Assembly (NCBI RefSeq): GCF_016862115.1
Contig: NZ_BOMI01000178.1
Span: 1-64,000, forward strand
Length of the DNA: 64,000 nt
Direction: 5' to 3'
Origin: Paractinoplanes deccanensis
Lineage (GTDB): Bacteria; Actinomycetota; Actinomycetes; Mycobacteriales; Micromonosporaceae
Both the position numbers and the translations under genes were made by a program. The notes under the pieces are model-generated. The model searched no databases and had not been told where the DNA came from. It saw only the letters and a program-made list of their open reading frames with translations. Numbering within the stretch: position 1 is the first letter of the stretch; every line of letters begins with the position of its first letter. Shown here piece by piece: positions 18,095 through 26,989 of the stretch.

Positions 18095-19094
18095 CTTCGA
18101 CCGTTGTCCGCTGTTGTTCGGCCCCTCGCCCGTGCACCGGCTCGACCGGCTCACCCGCCACCTCGGCGGCGCCGCGCTCTGGGCGAAGCGTGAGGACTGC
18201 AACTCCGGCATCGCGTACGGCGGCAACAAGACCCGCAAACTCGAATACCTGGTCGCGGACGCCCTGGCCCAGGGGTGCGACACGCTCGTCTCGATCGGTG
18301 GCGTGCAGTCCAACCACACCCGCCAGGTGGCGGCCGTCGCGGCGCACGCCGGGCTGAAGTGCGTGCTGGTCCAGGAGAGCTGGGTCGACTGGCCGGACAG
18401 CGTCTACGACAAGGTCGGCAACATCCTGATCAGCCGGCTCGCCGGTGCCGACGTCCGGCTGGTCAAGGCGGGCTTCGGCATCGGCTTCAAGGAGAGCTGG
18501 GACCTCGCGCTCGCCGAGGTCGAGGCGGCGGGCGGCAAGCCGTACGCGATTCCCGCCGGAGCGTCCGATCACCGGCTCGGCGGGCTCGGCTTCGCCGGCT
18601 GGGCGGCCGAGGTCGCCCGGCAGGAGGCGGAGCTCGGCGTCTTCTTCGACACGATCCTGGTCTGCTCGGTGACCGGCAGCACCCAGGCCGGCATGATCGC
18701 CGGCTTCGCCGCGCTCGGCGACGACCGCCCCCGCCGGGTCCTGGGCATCGACGCCTCGGCCAAGCCCGCCGAGACCCGCGAGCAGGTCGCCCGGATCGCC
18801 CGCGCCACCGCCGCGCTGATCGGCGTCGACCGCGACCTGACCGACGACGAGATCCTGCTCGACGACCGATACCACGCGGGCACCTACGGCATCGCCGACG
18901 AGGCGACGATCGAGGCGATGAAGCTGGGCGCCCGCACCGAGGGCATGGTCACCGACCCGGTCTACGAGGGCAAGAGCCTGGCCGCGGCCATCGACCTCAT
19001 CTCCCGCAAGGAGATCCCGGCGGACGCGACGGTGCTCTACGCCCACCTCGGCGGCCAGCCGGCGCTGAACGCCTACTCCGCGCTCTTCTCCTAG
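18081..19094 (+). CDS. acdS: 1-aminocyclopropane-1-carboxylate deaminase
   Basis: A 337-residue fold-type II PLP enzyme starting at GTG 18081. Lys50 in GGNKTRKLEYL is the PLP Schiff-base lysine, and SIGGVQSNHTRQ binds substrate. Tyr295-Glu296 in PVYEGKS and Leu323 in AHLGGQPAL match the Y294/E295/L322 positions that separate true ACC deaminase from D-cysteine desulfhydrase. It opens ACC to 2-oxobutanoate and ammonia. Plant-associated bacteria use it to lower host ethylene and take nitrogen from ACC. It is the second gene of a two-gene operon with the GntR regulator. Confidence 0.94.
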   Translation: MPLNDFDRCPLLFGPSPVHRLDRLTRHLGGAALWAKREDCNSGIAYGGNKTRKLEYLVADALAQGCDTLVSIGGVQSNHTRQVAAVAAHAGLKCVLVQESWVDWPDSVYDKVGNILISRLAGADVRLVKAGFGIGFKESWDLALAEVEAAGGKPYAIPAGASDHRLGGLGFAGWAAEVARQEAELGVFFDTILVCSVTGSTQAGMIAGFAALGDDRPRRVLGIDASAKPAETREQVARIARATAALIGVDRDLTDDEILLDDRYHAGTYGIADEATIEAMKLGARTEGMVTDPVYEGKSLAAAIDLISRKEIPADATVLYAHLGGQPALNAYSALFS

Positions 19095-19149
19095 GGTTGC
19101 CCGGCGGGCGTTAGCATCGACGGCGCTGCTCGGGGGAGAGTCGGGTCCG

Positions 19150-20148
19150 GTGATGACGCGTATGGGCGAGACCGTTCTGGTGACCGGCGGGTCCGGGTTC
19201 ATCGGCAGCTGGTGCGCCGCGGAGCTGCTGGAGCGCGGCTACCAGGTCCGGACGACGGTGCGGGATCCCGCCCGGGCGCCGGCCGGGACGCGGGCCTTCC
19301 TCGCCGACCTGACGCGGGACGACGGGTGGGACGAGGCCGTGGCCGGGTGCGACTTCGTGCTGCACGTCGCGTCGCCGGTGACCACGTCCGACAGCGATCC
19401 GGGTGCGCTGGTGGCTCCAGCCCGGGAGGGCACCCTGCGCGTGCTGCGGGCGGCGGTTCGAGCCGGGGTGCGGCGGGTGGTGTACACGTCGTCCTCGGCG
19501 GCCGCGACACCGCGGGCCACGGACCCCGACGGCGTCACGGACGAGACGCTGTGGACCGATCCGGACGGGCCCGGCGTCAGCCCGTACCGCAGATCGAAGG
19601 TGCTCGCCGAGCGAGCCGCGTGGGACCTCATGGCGCGCGAGGGCGGATCGACCGAGCTGAGCACCGTGCTGCCCGGGTGGACCCTCGGGCCGCTGCCGCC
19701 CACGCCCGGCCGGCTGGGCTCGTTGCAGGTGGTCCAGCGCCTGCTCAACGGCTCGCTGATCGGGCTGCCCCGGCTCGGCTTCGAGATCGTCGACGTCCGC
19801 GACATCGCCGACCTGCACCTGCGGGCGATGACCCACCCGGCCGCGGCCGGTCAGCGATTCCTCGGCACCGGTGACTTCCTCTGGATGACCGAGATCGCGC
19901 GGATCGTCCGTTCGCTGCCCGGCGTCGACGTGCGACGCGTGCCCCGCCGGCGGTTGCCCGACCTGGTGGTAAAGCTGGCCGCGCGCCGCGACGCCGATCT
20001 GCGGACGACGGTGCCCAATCTGGGGCACCGGCGGATCCGGAGCTCGGCCAAGGCCCGGCGGATGCTGGGCTGGACGACCCGCCCGCCGGCCGAGGCGATC
20101 GAAGCCAGTGCGCGCGGCCTCGGCGAGTACGGGGTCCGATCGGCCTGA
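19150..20148 (+). CDS. Extended SDR, dihydroflavonol reductase/epimerase-like
   Basis: A 332-residue NAD(P)-dependent extended short-chain dehydrogenase. The dinucleotide motif GGSGFIGSW is at the N-terminus, and the active site retains YTSSSAA and YRRSK (Y-x3-K). The family reduces ketones or aldehydes or epimerises nucleotide sugars; the dihydroflavonol-4-reductase-like branch fits best, but the substrate is unknown. GTG 19150 sits 9 bases after GGGGGAGAG; ATGs at 19153 and 19162 are alternatives. It is a separate transcription unit downstream of acdS. Confidence 0.85.
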   Translation: MMTRMGETVLVTGGSGFIGSWCAAELLERGYQVRTTVRDPARAPAGTRAFLADLTRDDGWDEAVAGCDFVLHVASPVTTSDSDPGALVAPAREGTLRVLRAAVRAGVRRVVYTSSSAAATPRATDPDGVTDETLWTDPDGPGVSPYRRSKVLAERAAWDLMAREGGSTELSTVLPGWTLGPLPPTPGRLGSLQVVQRLLNGSLIGLPRLGFEIVDVRDIADLHLRAMTHPAAAGQRFLGTGDFLWMTEIARIVRSLPGVDVRRVPRRRLPDLVVKLAARRDADLRTTVPNLGHRRIRSSAKARRMLGWTTRPPAEAIEASARGLGEYGVRSA

Positions 20149-20228
20149 GCGGATCATTACAATCGCCACCGGCTCCACTCAGCAATCGGTATGGGCGATC
20201 GGCCTGACATCACGACCGGAAGGGTCTG

Positions 20229-21890
20229 ATGAACACGTTGCACGGGAGAACAGCACGCACTGCCGGCCTGGTGGCAGCCGCGATCGCGGCGCTGGCCGCG
20301 GTGGTGGTGGCCAGCCGGCCCGACCTGAACGGCGATGTGCGGTACGCCTTGGGCGGCCTCCAGACGGCCGGCGGGGGAGGCGTCAGCATCTGGGACATCT
20401 TCGTGTCGCGGCCGCTCGCCTACAAACTGCTGATGGCCGCGCTCGACCAGGGCCGCCTCCTGTTCGGCGACGGGATGTCGCTGGACGCCGCCAAGCTGGT
20501 GATCCGGATCGAGACGTACGTCCTGGTCGTCGCCGTGGTCGCGCTGCTGTTCGTGGGGGTCCGGCGCCTCGCCGGGTGGCAGGCGGCGGCCGGGATCGCG
20601 GGCGCCACCGGGCTGACCCTGCTGGTCGCGCCGCCCTGGCACTTCCTCGAGCCGGACTGGGCCGGCGCGCTCGCCGCCGTGCTGGCCGTCGGCGCCGCGT
20701 GCGCGCCCCGGCGGCCGTGGCTCGGCGCGGTGCTGGGCGGCTTCGCCGCGATGGTGGTCGTGGCGGTCAAGGCGTCCACCTTCCCGATCGCGCTGATCGC
20801 GCTGCTCGTCATCTTCGTGCTCGACCGGCGCCGCGCCGCGTGGACGGCACTGTCCACGGTGGCCTGGGTGGGGGTCTGGTTCGTGCTGATGCGGGTGTTC
20901 CAGCCCTGGGAGTGGACCTGGCTGAGCGACCTGGCGAACCTCGTGCACAGCCACCCGCAGGGCATCCACATCGCCGACCTGCGCAAGCTGCGCTTCGCGA
21001 TCGGCGACGCCGCCGTGCTCAGCCCGGTCCTGGTGCTGGCGCCGGCCGCCGCGGCGGCGCTGGTCAGCCGGGTGGAGGGCCGCCGGCGGTGGCTGTTCGC
21101 GGCGATCGCGGTGGTCGCGGGCCTGCTGTCGCTGGCTCCCGCGTACGGGCAGGGCGAGTTCTTCAACTACCACTTCGCGGGCAGTCTCGTGCTCGCCGGC
21201 GGGGTGTGGGGTGCCGCGTTCGCGCTGCGCCCGGGGTTCCGGGTGCCGCTGGTCGTCGCCACGGTGCTCGTCACGGTGCTCAGCCTCGTGCTGCTGCGGC
21301 AGCCCGCCTCCTGGCGGCTGGACCACGCTCAGCCGGTGATCTGGGCGTACCAGATCGGCGCCCTCGCCCTGGCCGTCGCCGCCTGGTTCCTCGCCGAGCG
21401 CACCAGGGTGGCGCTGCCGTGGGCCGCCGGGGTGGTCGCGCTGACCTTCGCGCTGCTGCCGGCCGTGCTGCCCGGCTACCCGTACACGTTCAGCACCTAC
21501 AACTACAACATCCGCATCTCGCCGTCGGGCGACGCGCCGCTGGCCGCGCTGGGCGAGCGGCTCGGCCCGGACACCCCGGTGCTCTATCTGACGTACGGCG
21601 CCATCAACTACGGCATGGGAAACCCGACGACCTGCCGCTACCCGTCGCCGCTGTGGCTGCAGCGGGGGGCGGTCACCCCGCGGATGCGCGACCGGCCCAG
21701 CTACGCCGACAACCTGCGCTGCCTGACCGAGGCGAGCGACGCCCGGTACCTGATCGTGCAGACGACCTGGTTCAGCCTGCCGAAGTCGGCACCGGACGTG
21801 CGCGCGCTGATCGACGAGCGGTTCGACTGCTCCCCGGCGGCCCGCGTGCCGGCACCGCCGCAGATCCTGGTCTGCCCGGCCCGGGCGTAG
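20229..21890 (+). CDS. Polytopic membrane protein of unknown function (553 aa)
   Basis: Starts at ATG 20229 with GGAAGG upstream. About ten to twelve hydrophobic segments span residues 10-430 (for example LVAAAIAALAAVVVA, LVVAVVALLFVGV, WTALSTVAWVGVWFVLM). The last 120 residues are soluble and contain four cysteines (TTCRYPS, LRCLTEA, FDCSPAA, LVCPARA). The layout of a membrane block with an outward soluble tail recalls GT-C glycosyltransferases of the cell envelope, but the early D/E-containing loop motif is not convincing, so no function is assigned. Confidence 0.75.
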   Translation: MNTLHGRTARTAGLVAAAIAALAAVVVASRPDLNGDVRYALGGLQTAGGGGVSIWDIFVSRPLAYKLLMAALDQGRLLFGDGMSLDAAKLVIRIETYVLVVAVVALLFVGVRRLAGWQAAAGIAGATGLTLLVAPPWHFLEPDWAGALAAVLAVGAACAPRRPWLGAVLGGFAAMVVVAVKASTFPIALIALLVIFVLDRRRAAWTALSTVAWVGVWFVLMRVFQPWEWTWLSDLANLVHSHPQGIHIADLRKLRFAIGDAAVLSPVLVLAPAAAAALVSRVEGRRRWLFAAIAVVAGLLSLAPAYGQGEFFNYHFAGSLVLAGGVWGAAFALRPGFRVPLVVATVLVTVLSLVLLRQPASWRLDHAQPVIWAYQIGALALAVAAWFLAERTRVALPWAAGVVALTFALLPAVLPGYPYTFSTYNYNIRISPSGDAPLAALGERLGPDTPVLYLTYGAINYGMGNPTTCRYPSPLWLQRGAVTPRMRDRPSYADNLRCLTEASDARYLIVQTTWFSLPKSAPDVRALIDERFDCSPAARVPAPPQILVCPARA

Positions 21891-22012
21891 TCGCTGTCGC
21901 TCGCGCGAGCTACAGCGAAGTGTCCGCTCGATGGGGACGATTTCGGGCGTACGGATCCGTAGTTTTCGGCACAGCCGCGGCGGAAGGCCGCGGATGTCCC
22001 GAAAGGCTCACC

Positions 22013-22858
22013 ATGCGGTTCTTCGTGCAACTGGTCGCCGTCCTCGCGGTGTCGTTCGCCGCCGGGCTGGCAGTCACGGCGGCGGGTGACAACGTATGGC
22101 TGTCGCTGGTCGCGGGCGTGGCGGCGGCCGTGCTCGCGGTGCTCGTCTACTCGTGGACGGTCCGCCTCACCGAGAAGCGCGAGGTGACCGAGCTGTCGGC
22201 GCCGGCGGCCGCGTCCGGCCTGGTCCGCGGCACGCTGCTCGGTCTCGTGCTGTTCTCGGCGGTCATCGGCAACATCGCGGTCAACGGCGGGTACCGGATC
22301 CACGGTCTCAACGACCATCCCACCGACGCGATCGGCCTGATCGGCTTCATGGCCGGCGCCGCGGTCACCGAGGAGCTGCTCTATCGCGGCGTGCTGTTCC
22401 GGCACGTCGAGAGACTGACCGGTACGTGGCTCGCGCTCACCCTCTCCGCCCTGGTCTTCGGCGCCTCGCACCTGCTGAACGACAACGCCACGCTGTGGGG
22501 CGCGCTCTGCGTCGCGATGGCCGGCGGCGGCATGCTCACCTCGGCCTACATCGCCACCCGGAGCCTCTGGCTGCCGATCGGGCTGCATTTCGGCTGGAAC
22601 TACGCCCAGTCCGCCATCTTCAGCTCCGAGGTGTCCGGCAACGGCGCCAACGAGGGCCTGCTGGACGCCGAGCCGACCGGCAACGCCTGGATCAGCGGCG
22701 GCCAGTTCGGGCCGGAGGCGAGCCTGTCCACCCTGATCGCCGGCGTCCTGGTGACGGCGGCGTTCCTGTGGCTGGCCCGCCGCCGCGGCCACCTCGTGCC
22801 GATGCGCCGCAAGGACCGTGCCGCCGAGGTTGCCGCGGCTTCTACACTCGCCCGGTGA
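22013..22858 (+). CDS. CPBP-family intramembrane metalloprotease
   Basis: A 281-residue membrane protein starting at ATG 22013 after GAAAGG. It has about eight membrane segments and the three CPBP/CAAX-protease motifs in order: EELLYRG (EExxxR), FGASHLL (FxxxH) and HFGWNY (HxxxN/B). These bind the catalytic metal of abortive-infection-type glutamic proteases, which process prenylated or bacteriocin-like peptides and membrane regulators. Its stop overlaps the GTG of the histidine kinase (GTGA), so protease, kinase and regulator form one coupled operon, suggesting that it acts on signals sensed by that system. Confidence 0.9.
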   Translation: MRFFVQLVAVLAVSFAAGLAVTAAGDNVWLSLVAGVAAAVLAVLVYSWTVRLTEKREVTELSAPAAASGLVRGTLLGLVLFSAVIGNIAVNGGYRIHGLNDHPTDAIGLIGFMAGAAVTEELLYRGVLFRHVERLTGTWLALTLSALVFGASHLLNDNATLWGALCVAMAGGGMLTSAYIATRSLWLPIGLHFGWNYAQSAIFSSEVSGNGANEGLLDAEPTGNAWISGGQFGPEASLSTLIAGVLVTAAFLWLARRRGHLVPMRRKDRAAEVAAASTLAR

Positions 22859-23985
22859 GGAGCCTGTCGACGGTGCCGCGGGTCTGGCGCCGGCTGGATG
22901 TCACGGTCCGGGACCTGCCCTTCGCGGTGGTGCTCACCGCCGTCGCCCTCGTGCCGTCCTGGCATCAGCACGGCACCCGGCTGGCCGACCTGGTGCCGGA
23001 GCGGCCGTTCGGCCCGGTGGGCGTGCTGGTCGTGGCGGTCGAGTGCCTGCCGCTGGCGGTACGGCGCAGGTGGCCCGCGGCCGCGCTGGCGCTCGTGTTC
23101 GCCGGGTTCGCGGGCGACCAGCTCCTCGGCTTTCACACGATCGGCGGTACGGCGCTGGCCGTCGCCCTGGTCAGCGCCGGCACGCACGTGGACCGGCACC
23201 GGCCGGCCACGATGGTCACGGCGTCCGCCGCGTACGCCGTGCTGATGGTCGCGCTGAGCCGGGCCGGCAGCGTCGGCGCCCCCGATGCCGTGCTGTTCTA
23301 CGCCTGCTTCGCGGCGATGTGGGGGATCGGGTCGGCGCTGCGGCTCGGCCGGCTCGCCGAGGCGGAACGCACCCGGCACGCCGAGGAGGCGGCGCGCGCC
23401 GCCGAACGCACCCGGATCGCCCGGGAGCTGCACGACGTGGTGACCCACCACGTGACCGCGATGGTGGTGCAGGCCGAGGCCGCCCGCTATCTGACCGCGG
23501 CGCCGGAACGCCTCGACGAGACGCTGACCGCGGTCAGCGGCACCGGGCGGCAGGCGATCGCCGAGCTGCGGCACCTGCTCGACGTGCTCCACCCCGGGCA
23601 CGGCGGCGACATGCGGGCGCTGGTGGAGCAGACCCGGCGGGCCGGGCAGCCGGTGGAGCTGGTCGAGCAGGGCGGTTCCCCCGAGACGCCGGGCGGCGCG
23701 GAGGCGACGGCCTACCGGGTCGCTCAGGAGGCGCTGACGAACGCGCTGAAGTACGACCACGGCGCGCGCACCACGGTCACGGTCCGGTACGGCGCCGGCG
23801 AGATCGACGTGCGGGTCAGCACGGACGGCTCCGGGGTCGGCACGGCGGCGCCGGGCGGCAGCGGGCGCGGGCTGCGCGGCCTGCGCGACCGGGTCGGCAC
23901 CCTGGGCGGCGACTTCGACGCCGGGCCACGGCCCGAGGGCGGCTTCGTGGTGACGGCACGCATCCCGGTGGGGGCCACGTCGTGA
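22855..23985 (+). CDS. DesK/NarL-type sensor histidine kinase
   Basis: A 376-residue kinase starting at GTG 22855. Residues 20-165 hold four to five membrane segments, followed by a HisKA_3 dimerisation domain with the phosphorylatable His193 in RIARELHDVVTHH, then an HATPase domain (AQEALTNALKYD, GRGLRGLRDRVGTLGGDF). The short extracytoplasmic loops suggest sensing within the membrane, as in DesK or LiaS-like kinases. It overlaps the upstream protease and the downstream LuxR-type regulator by four bases each. Confidence 0.92.
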   Translation: MRSLSTVPRVWRRLDVTVRDLPFAVVLTAVALVPSWHQHGTRLADLVPERPFGPVGVLVVAVECLPLAVRRRWPAAALALVFAGFAGDQLLGFHTIGGTALAVALVSAGTHVDRHRPATMVTASAAYAVLMVALSRAGSVGAPDAVLFYACFAAMWGIGSALRLGRLAEAERTRHAEEAARAAERTRIARELHDVVTHHVTAMVVQAEAARYLTAAPERLDETLTAVSGTGRQAIAELRHLLDVLHPGHGGDMRALVEQTRRAGQPVELVEQGGSPETPGGAEATAYRVAQEALTNALKYDHGARTTVTVRYGAGEIDVRVSTDGSGVGTAAPGGSGRGLRGLRDRVGTLGGDFDAGPRPEGGFVVTARIPVGATS

Positions 23986-24635
23986 TCAGGGTCCTCGTCT
24001 GCGACGACCAGCCGTTGATCCGCACCGGCTTCGCCACGATCATCGGCGCGCAGCCCGACCTCGAGGTGGTCGGCGAGTGCGGCGACGGCCATGCGGCGGT
24101 CCGGCTCGCCCGCGAGCGGGACCCGGACGTGGTGGTGATGGACGTGCGCATGCCCGGCCTGGACGGCATCGAGGCCACCGCGCTGCTGGCCGGCGCGGGC
24201 GTCGCCGATCCGGTGAAGGTGCTGGTCGTGACGACCTTCAACCTCGACGAGTACGTCTACCGCGCGCTGCGCGCCGGGGCCAGCGGCTTCCTGCTCAAGG
24301 ACGCGCCGCCGGCGCACCTGCTGCACGGCATCCGCACGGTCGCGGCGGGCGCCGCCCTGCTCGCCCCGGAGGTGACCCGCCAGCTGGTCGGCCGGTACGC
24401 GGCGCGGATCCGCCCCGCCGAGGGCCCGGCCCCGGACGACGTGCCGCTGAGCGCCCGCGAGCTGGAGGTGCTGCGCCTGCTCGCCAACGGCCTGTCCAAC
24501 AGCGAGATCGCGACAGCGCTGGTGATCAGCCACGAGACCGTCAAGACGTACGTCTCGCGCATCCTCACCAAGCTCGGCCTGCGCGACCGAGTCCAGGCCG
24601 TCGTCTACGCCTACCGCCGCGGGCTGGTCACCTGA
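23982..24635 (+). CDS. NarL/LuxR-type response regulator
   Basis: A 217-residue regulator beginning at GTG 23982 inside the kinase stop codon. The receiver domain has the acid pair CDD at 8-9, the phospho-acceptor Asp54 in VVVMDVRMPG, a TTF switch threonine and the LLKD lysine. The C-terminal LuxR HTH is LSARELEVLRLLANGLSNSEIATALVISHETVKTYV. It is the cognate partner of the upstream kinase. Targets are unknown; the CPBP protease operon itself is a reasonable first candidate. Confidence 0.94.
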   Translation: MIRVLVCDDQPLIRTGFATIIGAQPDLEVVGECGDGHAAVRLARERDPDVVVMDVRMPGLDGIEATALLAGAGVADPVKVLVVTTFNLDEYVYRALRAGASGFLLKDAPPAHLLHGIRTVAAGAALLAPEVTRQLVGRYAARIRPAEGPAPDDVPLSARELEVLRLLANGLSNSEIATALVISHETVKTYVSRILTKLGLRDRVQAVVYAYRRGLVT

Positions 24636-24670
24636 CCCCACGCATCGACGATTGACGATATCGTGCGGAG

Positions 24671-26896
24671 ATGATGGACCAGGGACTGAGCCGTCGCCGG
24701 ATCCTCGGCGGAGCAGTGGGTGCCGCGGCCGTCGCCGCGGTGGGGCTGCCGCCGGGCACCGCGACCGCCGCCGGAAAGGACACCGCCGAGGTCGCCCGCT
24801 GGCGCAAGCAGGCCGCGCGGGTGACGATCACGCGTGACGACTGGGGCATCCCGCACATCGCCGGCCGCACCGACGCCGACGCCGTGTTCGGGATGATGTA
24901 CGCGCAGGCCGAGGACGACTTCCCCCGGGTCGAGCGCAACTATCTGGTGAGCCTCGGCCGGCTCGCCGAGGCCGAGGGCGAGACCGCGATCTGGCAGGAC
25001 CTGCGCCAGCGGCTGTGGCTCGAACCGGGCGAGCTGAAACGCGACTACGCCCGCTGCCCGGCCTGGCTGCGCCGGCTCATGCAGGCCTGGGCCGACGGGC
25101 TCAACTTCTATCTCGCCACCCACCCCGAGGTGCGCCCCAAGGTGCTCACCCGGTTCGAGCCGTGGATGCCACTCAGCTTCTCGGAGGGCAGCATCGGCGG
25201 TGACATCGAGCGGGTGCCGCTCAGCCAGCTCGAAGCCTTCTACGCCCGGCGCTCGGTGGAGCTGACCGACGAGGAGCGGGGTCTACTGTTCCGCGAGCCG
25301 CGCGGCTCCAACGGCTTCGCGATCGCGCCGCACCGCACCCGCGACGGGCACGCGCTGCTGCTGATCAACCCGCACACGAGCTTCTTCTTCCGCTCCGAGC
25401 AGCACGTGACCAGCGAGGAGGGGCTCGACGTCTACGGCGCCGCGACCTGGGGGCAGTTCTTCGTCTACCAGGGCTTCAACGCGCACGCGGGCTGGATGCA
25501 CACCTCCAGCGGCGTGGACAACGTCGACGAGTTCGCCGAGACCGTCGACCCCGAGAACCTTCGCTACCGGTACGGCAAGCAGTGGCGCCCGATCACCACG
25601 AAGACCGTCACGCTCGCGTACCGGACGGCCGACGGGGGGCGGGCCAGGCGCACCTTCACCACGTACGCCACGCACCACGGCCCGATCGTGCGCGAGGCGG
25701 ACGGCAAGTGGATCGCGTTCGCCCTGATGAACAGGCCGGTCCCGGCGCTCCAGCAGAGCTTCCTGCGCACCAAGACGCGCGACTTCCAGGAGTTCCTCCG
25801 GGTCGCGGGTCTCAAGGCCAACAGCTCCAACAACACGCTGTACGCCGACAGCAGCGGCGAGATCGCGTTCCTGGTCCCGCAGTTCATGCCGGTCCGCGAC
25901 GACCGCTTCGACTACCGGCGGCCGGTCGACGGCAGCGATCCGGCCACCGACTGGCGCGGCCTGCACAGCCTCGCGAGCCTGCCGCAGGCGGTGAACCCGC
26001 GGATCGGCTGGGCGTTCAACACCAACAACTGGCCGTGGACCGCGGCCGGCCCGGACAGCCCCGACGCCGAGGACTATCCGCGCTACTTCGACCAGGCCGG
26101 CGAGAACCCGCGCGGCCCCCAGGCGATCCGGGTGCTCTCCGCCCGGCACGAGTTCACCCCCCGGACGCTGCGCGACGCCGCCTTCGACCCGTACCTCACC
26201 GCCTTCGCCCGCCTGGTGCCGCAGCTGGTCGCGGCCTGGGACAAGCTGCCGCCGGGCGACCCGCAGCGGGCGCGGCTGGCCGGGCCGGTCGACCTGCTGC
26301 GGCGGTGGGACTTCCGCTGGGGCTACCAGTCGACGGCCACCTCGCTGGCCGTGTTCTGGGGTGAGGCGCTGTGGGCGCCGCTCGCCCAGGCCGCCCGCGA
26401 CGCCGGCATGTCCATGTGGGACTACCTCGCCGAACGCGCCACCGACCCGCAGCGGCTCGCCGCGCTCGACGAGGCGGTGAACCGGCTCAGCCAGGACTTC
26501 GGCGGCTGGCGGGTGCCCTGGGGCGAGATCAACCGGTTCCAGCGCAACGACGGCGCCATCACCCAGACCTTCGACGACCGCAAGCCGAGCATCCCGGTGC
26601 CGTTCACCTCGGGGCAATGGGGCTCGCTCGCCTCGTTCGGGGCGCGGCGCTACCCCGGCACCAAGCGCTACTACGGCACGAGCGGCAACAGCTTCGTGGC
26701 GGTCGTCGAGTTCGGGCCGAAGCTGCGGGCGTGGGCGATCACCGCGGGCGGCGCCAGCGGGCATCCGGAGTCGCCCCACTTCAACGACCAGGCCGTCCGC
26801 TACGCGAACGGTGACCTGCGGCCCGTCTACTTCTCGCCGCGCGACCTGGCGGGGCACGTCGAACGGCGGTACCGGCCCGGAGAGTTTCCTGTGTGA
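24671..26896 (+). CDS. Tat-exported penicillin acylase-family amidase
   Basis: A 741-residue Ntn hydrolase precursor. Residues 5-34 are a twin-arginine signal (SRRRILGG, then a hydrophobic stretch and ATAAG). The alpha-chain region includes DDWGIPHIAGRT and GMMYAQAEDD. The autocatalytic cleavage site is Gly212-Ser213 in RGSNGFAIAP, where Ser213 becomes the N-terminal nucleophile of the beta chain. Relatives hydrolyse N-acyl bonds: beta-lactam side chains, acyl-homoserine lactones, echinocandin-type lipopeptides or N-acyl amino acids. The natural substrate is uncertain. It stands alone, 35 bases after the two-component operon. Confidence 0.9.
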   Translation: MMDQGLSRRRILGGAVGAAAVAAVGLPPGTATAAGKDTAEVARWRKQAARVTITRDDWGIPHIAGRTDADAVFGMMYAQAEDDFPRVERNYLVSLGRLAEAEGETAIWQDLRQRLWLEPGELKRDYARCPAWLRRLMQAWADGLNFYLATHPEVRPKVLTRFEPWMPLSFSEGSIGGDIERVPLSQLEAFYARRSVELTDEERGLLFREPRGSNGFAIAPHRTRDGHALLLINPHTSFFFRSEQHVTSEEGLDVYGAATWGQFFVYQGFNAHAGWMHTSSGVDNVDEFAETVDPENLRYRYGKQWRPITTKTVTLAYRTADGGRARRTFTTYATHHGPIVREADGKWIAFALMNRPVPALQQSFLRTKTRDFQEFLRVAGLKANSSNNTLYADSSGEIAFLVPQFMPVRDDRFDYRRPVDGSDPATDWRGLHSLASLPQAVNPRIGWAFNTNNWPWTAAGPDSPDAEDYPRYFDQAGENPRGPQAIRVLSARHEFTPRTLRDAAFDPYLTAFARLVPQLVAAWDKLPPGDPQRARLAGPVDLLRRWDFRWGYQSTATSLAVFWGEALWAPLAQAARDAGMSMWDYLAERATDPQRLAALDEAVNRLSQDFGGWRVPWGEINRFQRNDGAITQTFDDRKPSIPVPFTSGQWGSLASFGARRYPGTKRYYGTSGNSFVAVVEFGPKLRAWAITAGGASGHPESPHFNDQAVRYANGDLRPVYFSPRDLAGHVERRYRPGEFPV

Positions 26897-26928
26897 CGCG
26901 GCCGCGACGCCGTCCGGAGCGGCGGATC

Positions 26929-26946
26929 TCTCAGAGCTCTCCCAGA
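26929..26946 (+). promoter_or_regulatory. Direct repeat upstream of the ABC/two-component operon
   Basis: TCTCAGA (26929-26935) and TCCCAGA (26940-26946) are spaced exactly one helical turn apart (11 bp), about 45 bases before the ABC ATPase start. Tandem half-sites at one-turn spacing are the usual target of OmpR-family dimers, and this operon encodes such a regulator at 29985-30695. Autoregulation is inferred. Confidence 0.4.
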
Positions 26947-26989
26947 AGTCCTCCGGAGCCGGTCAGCGAGGGCGGCCAGCATCGGCCGC

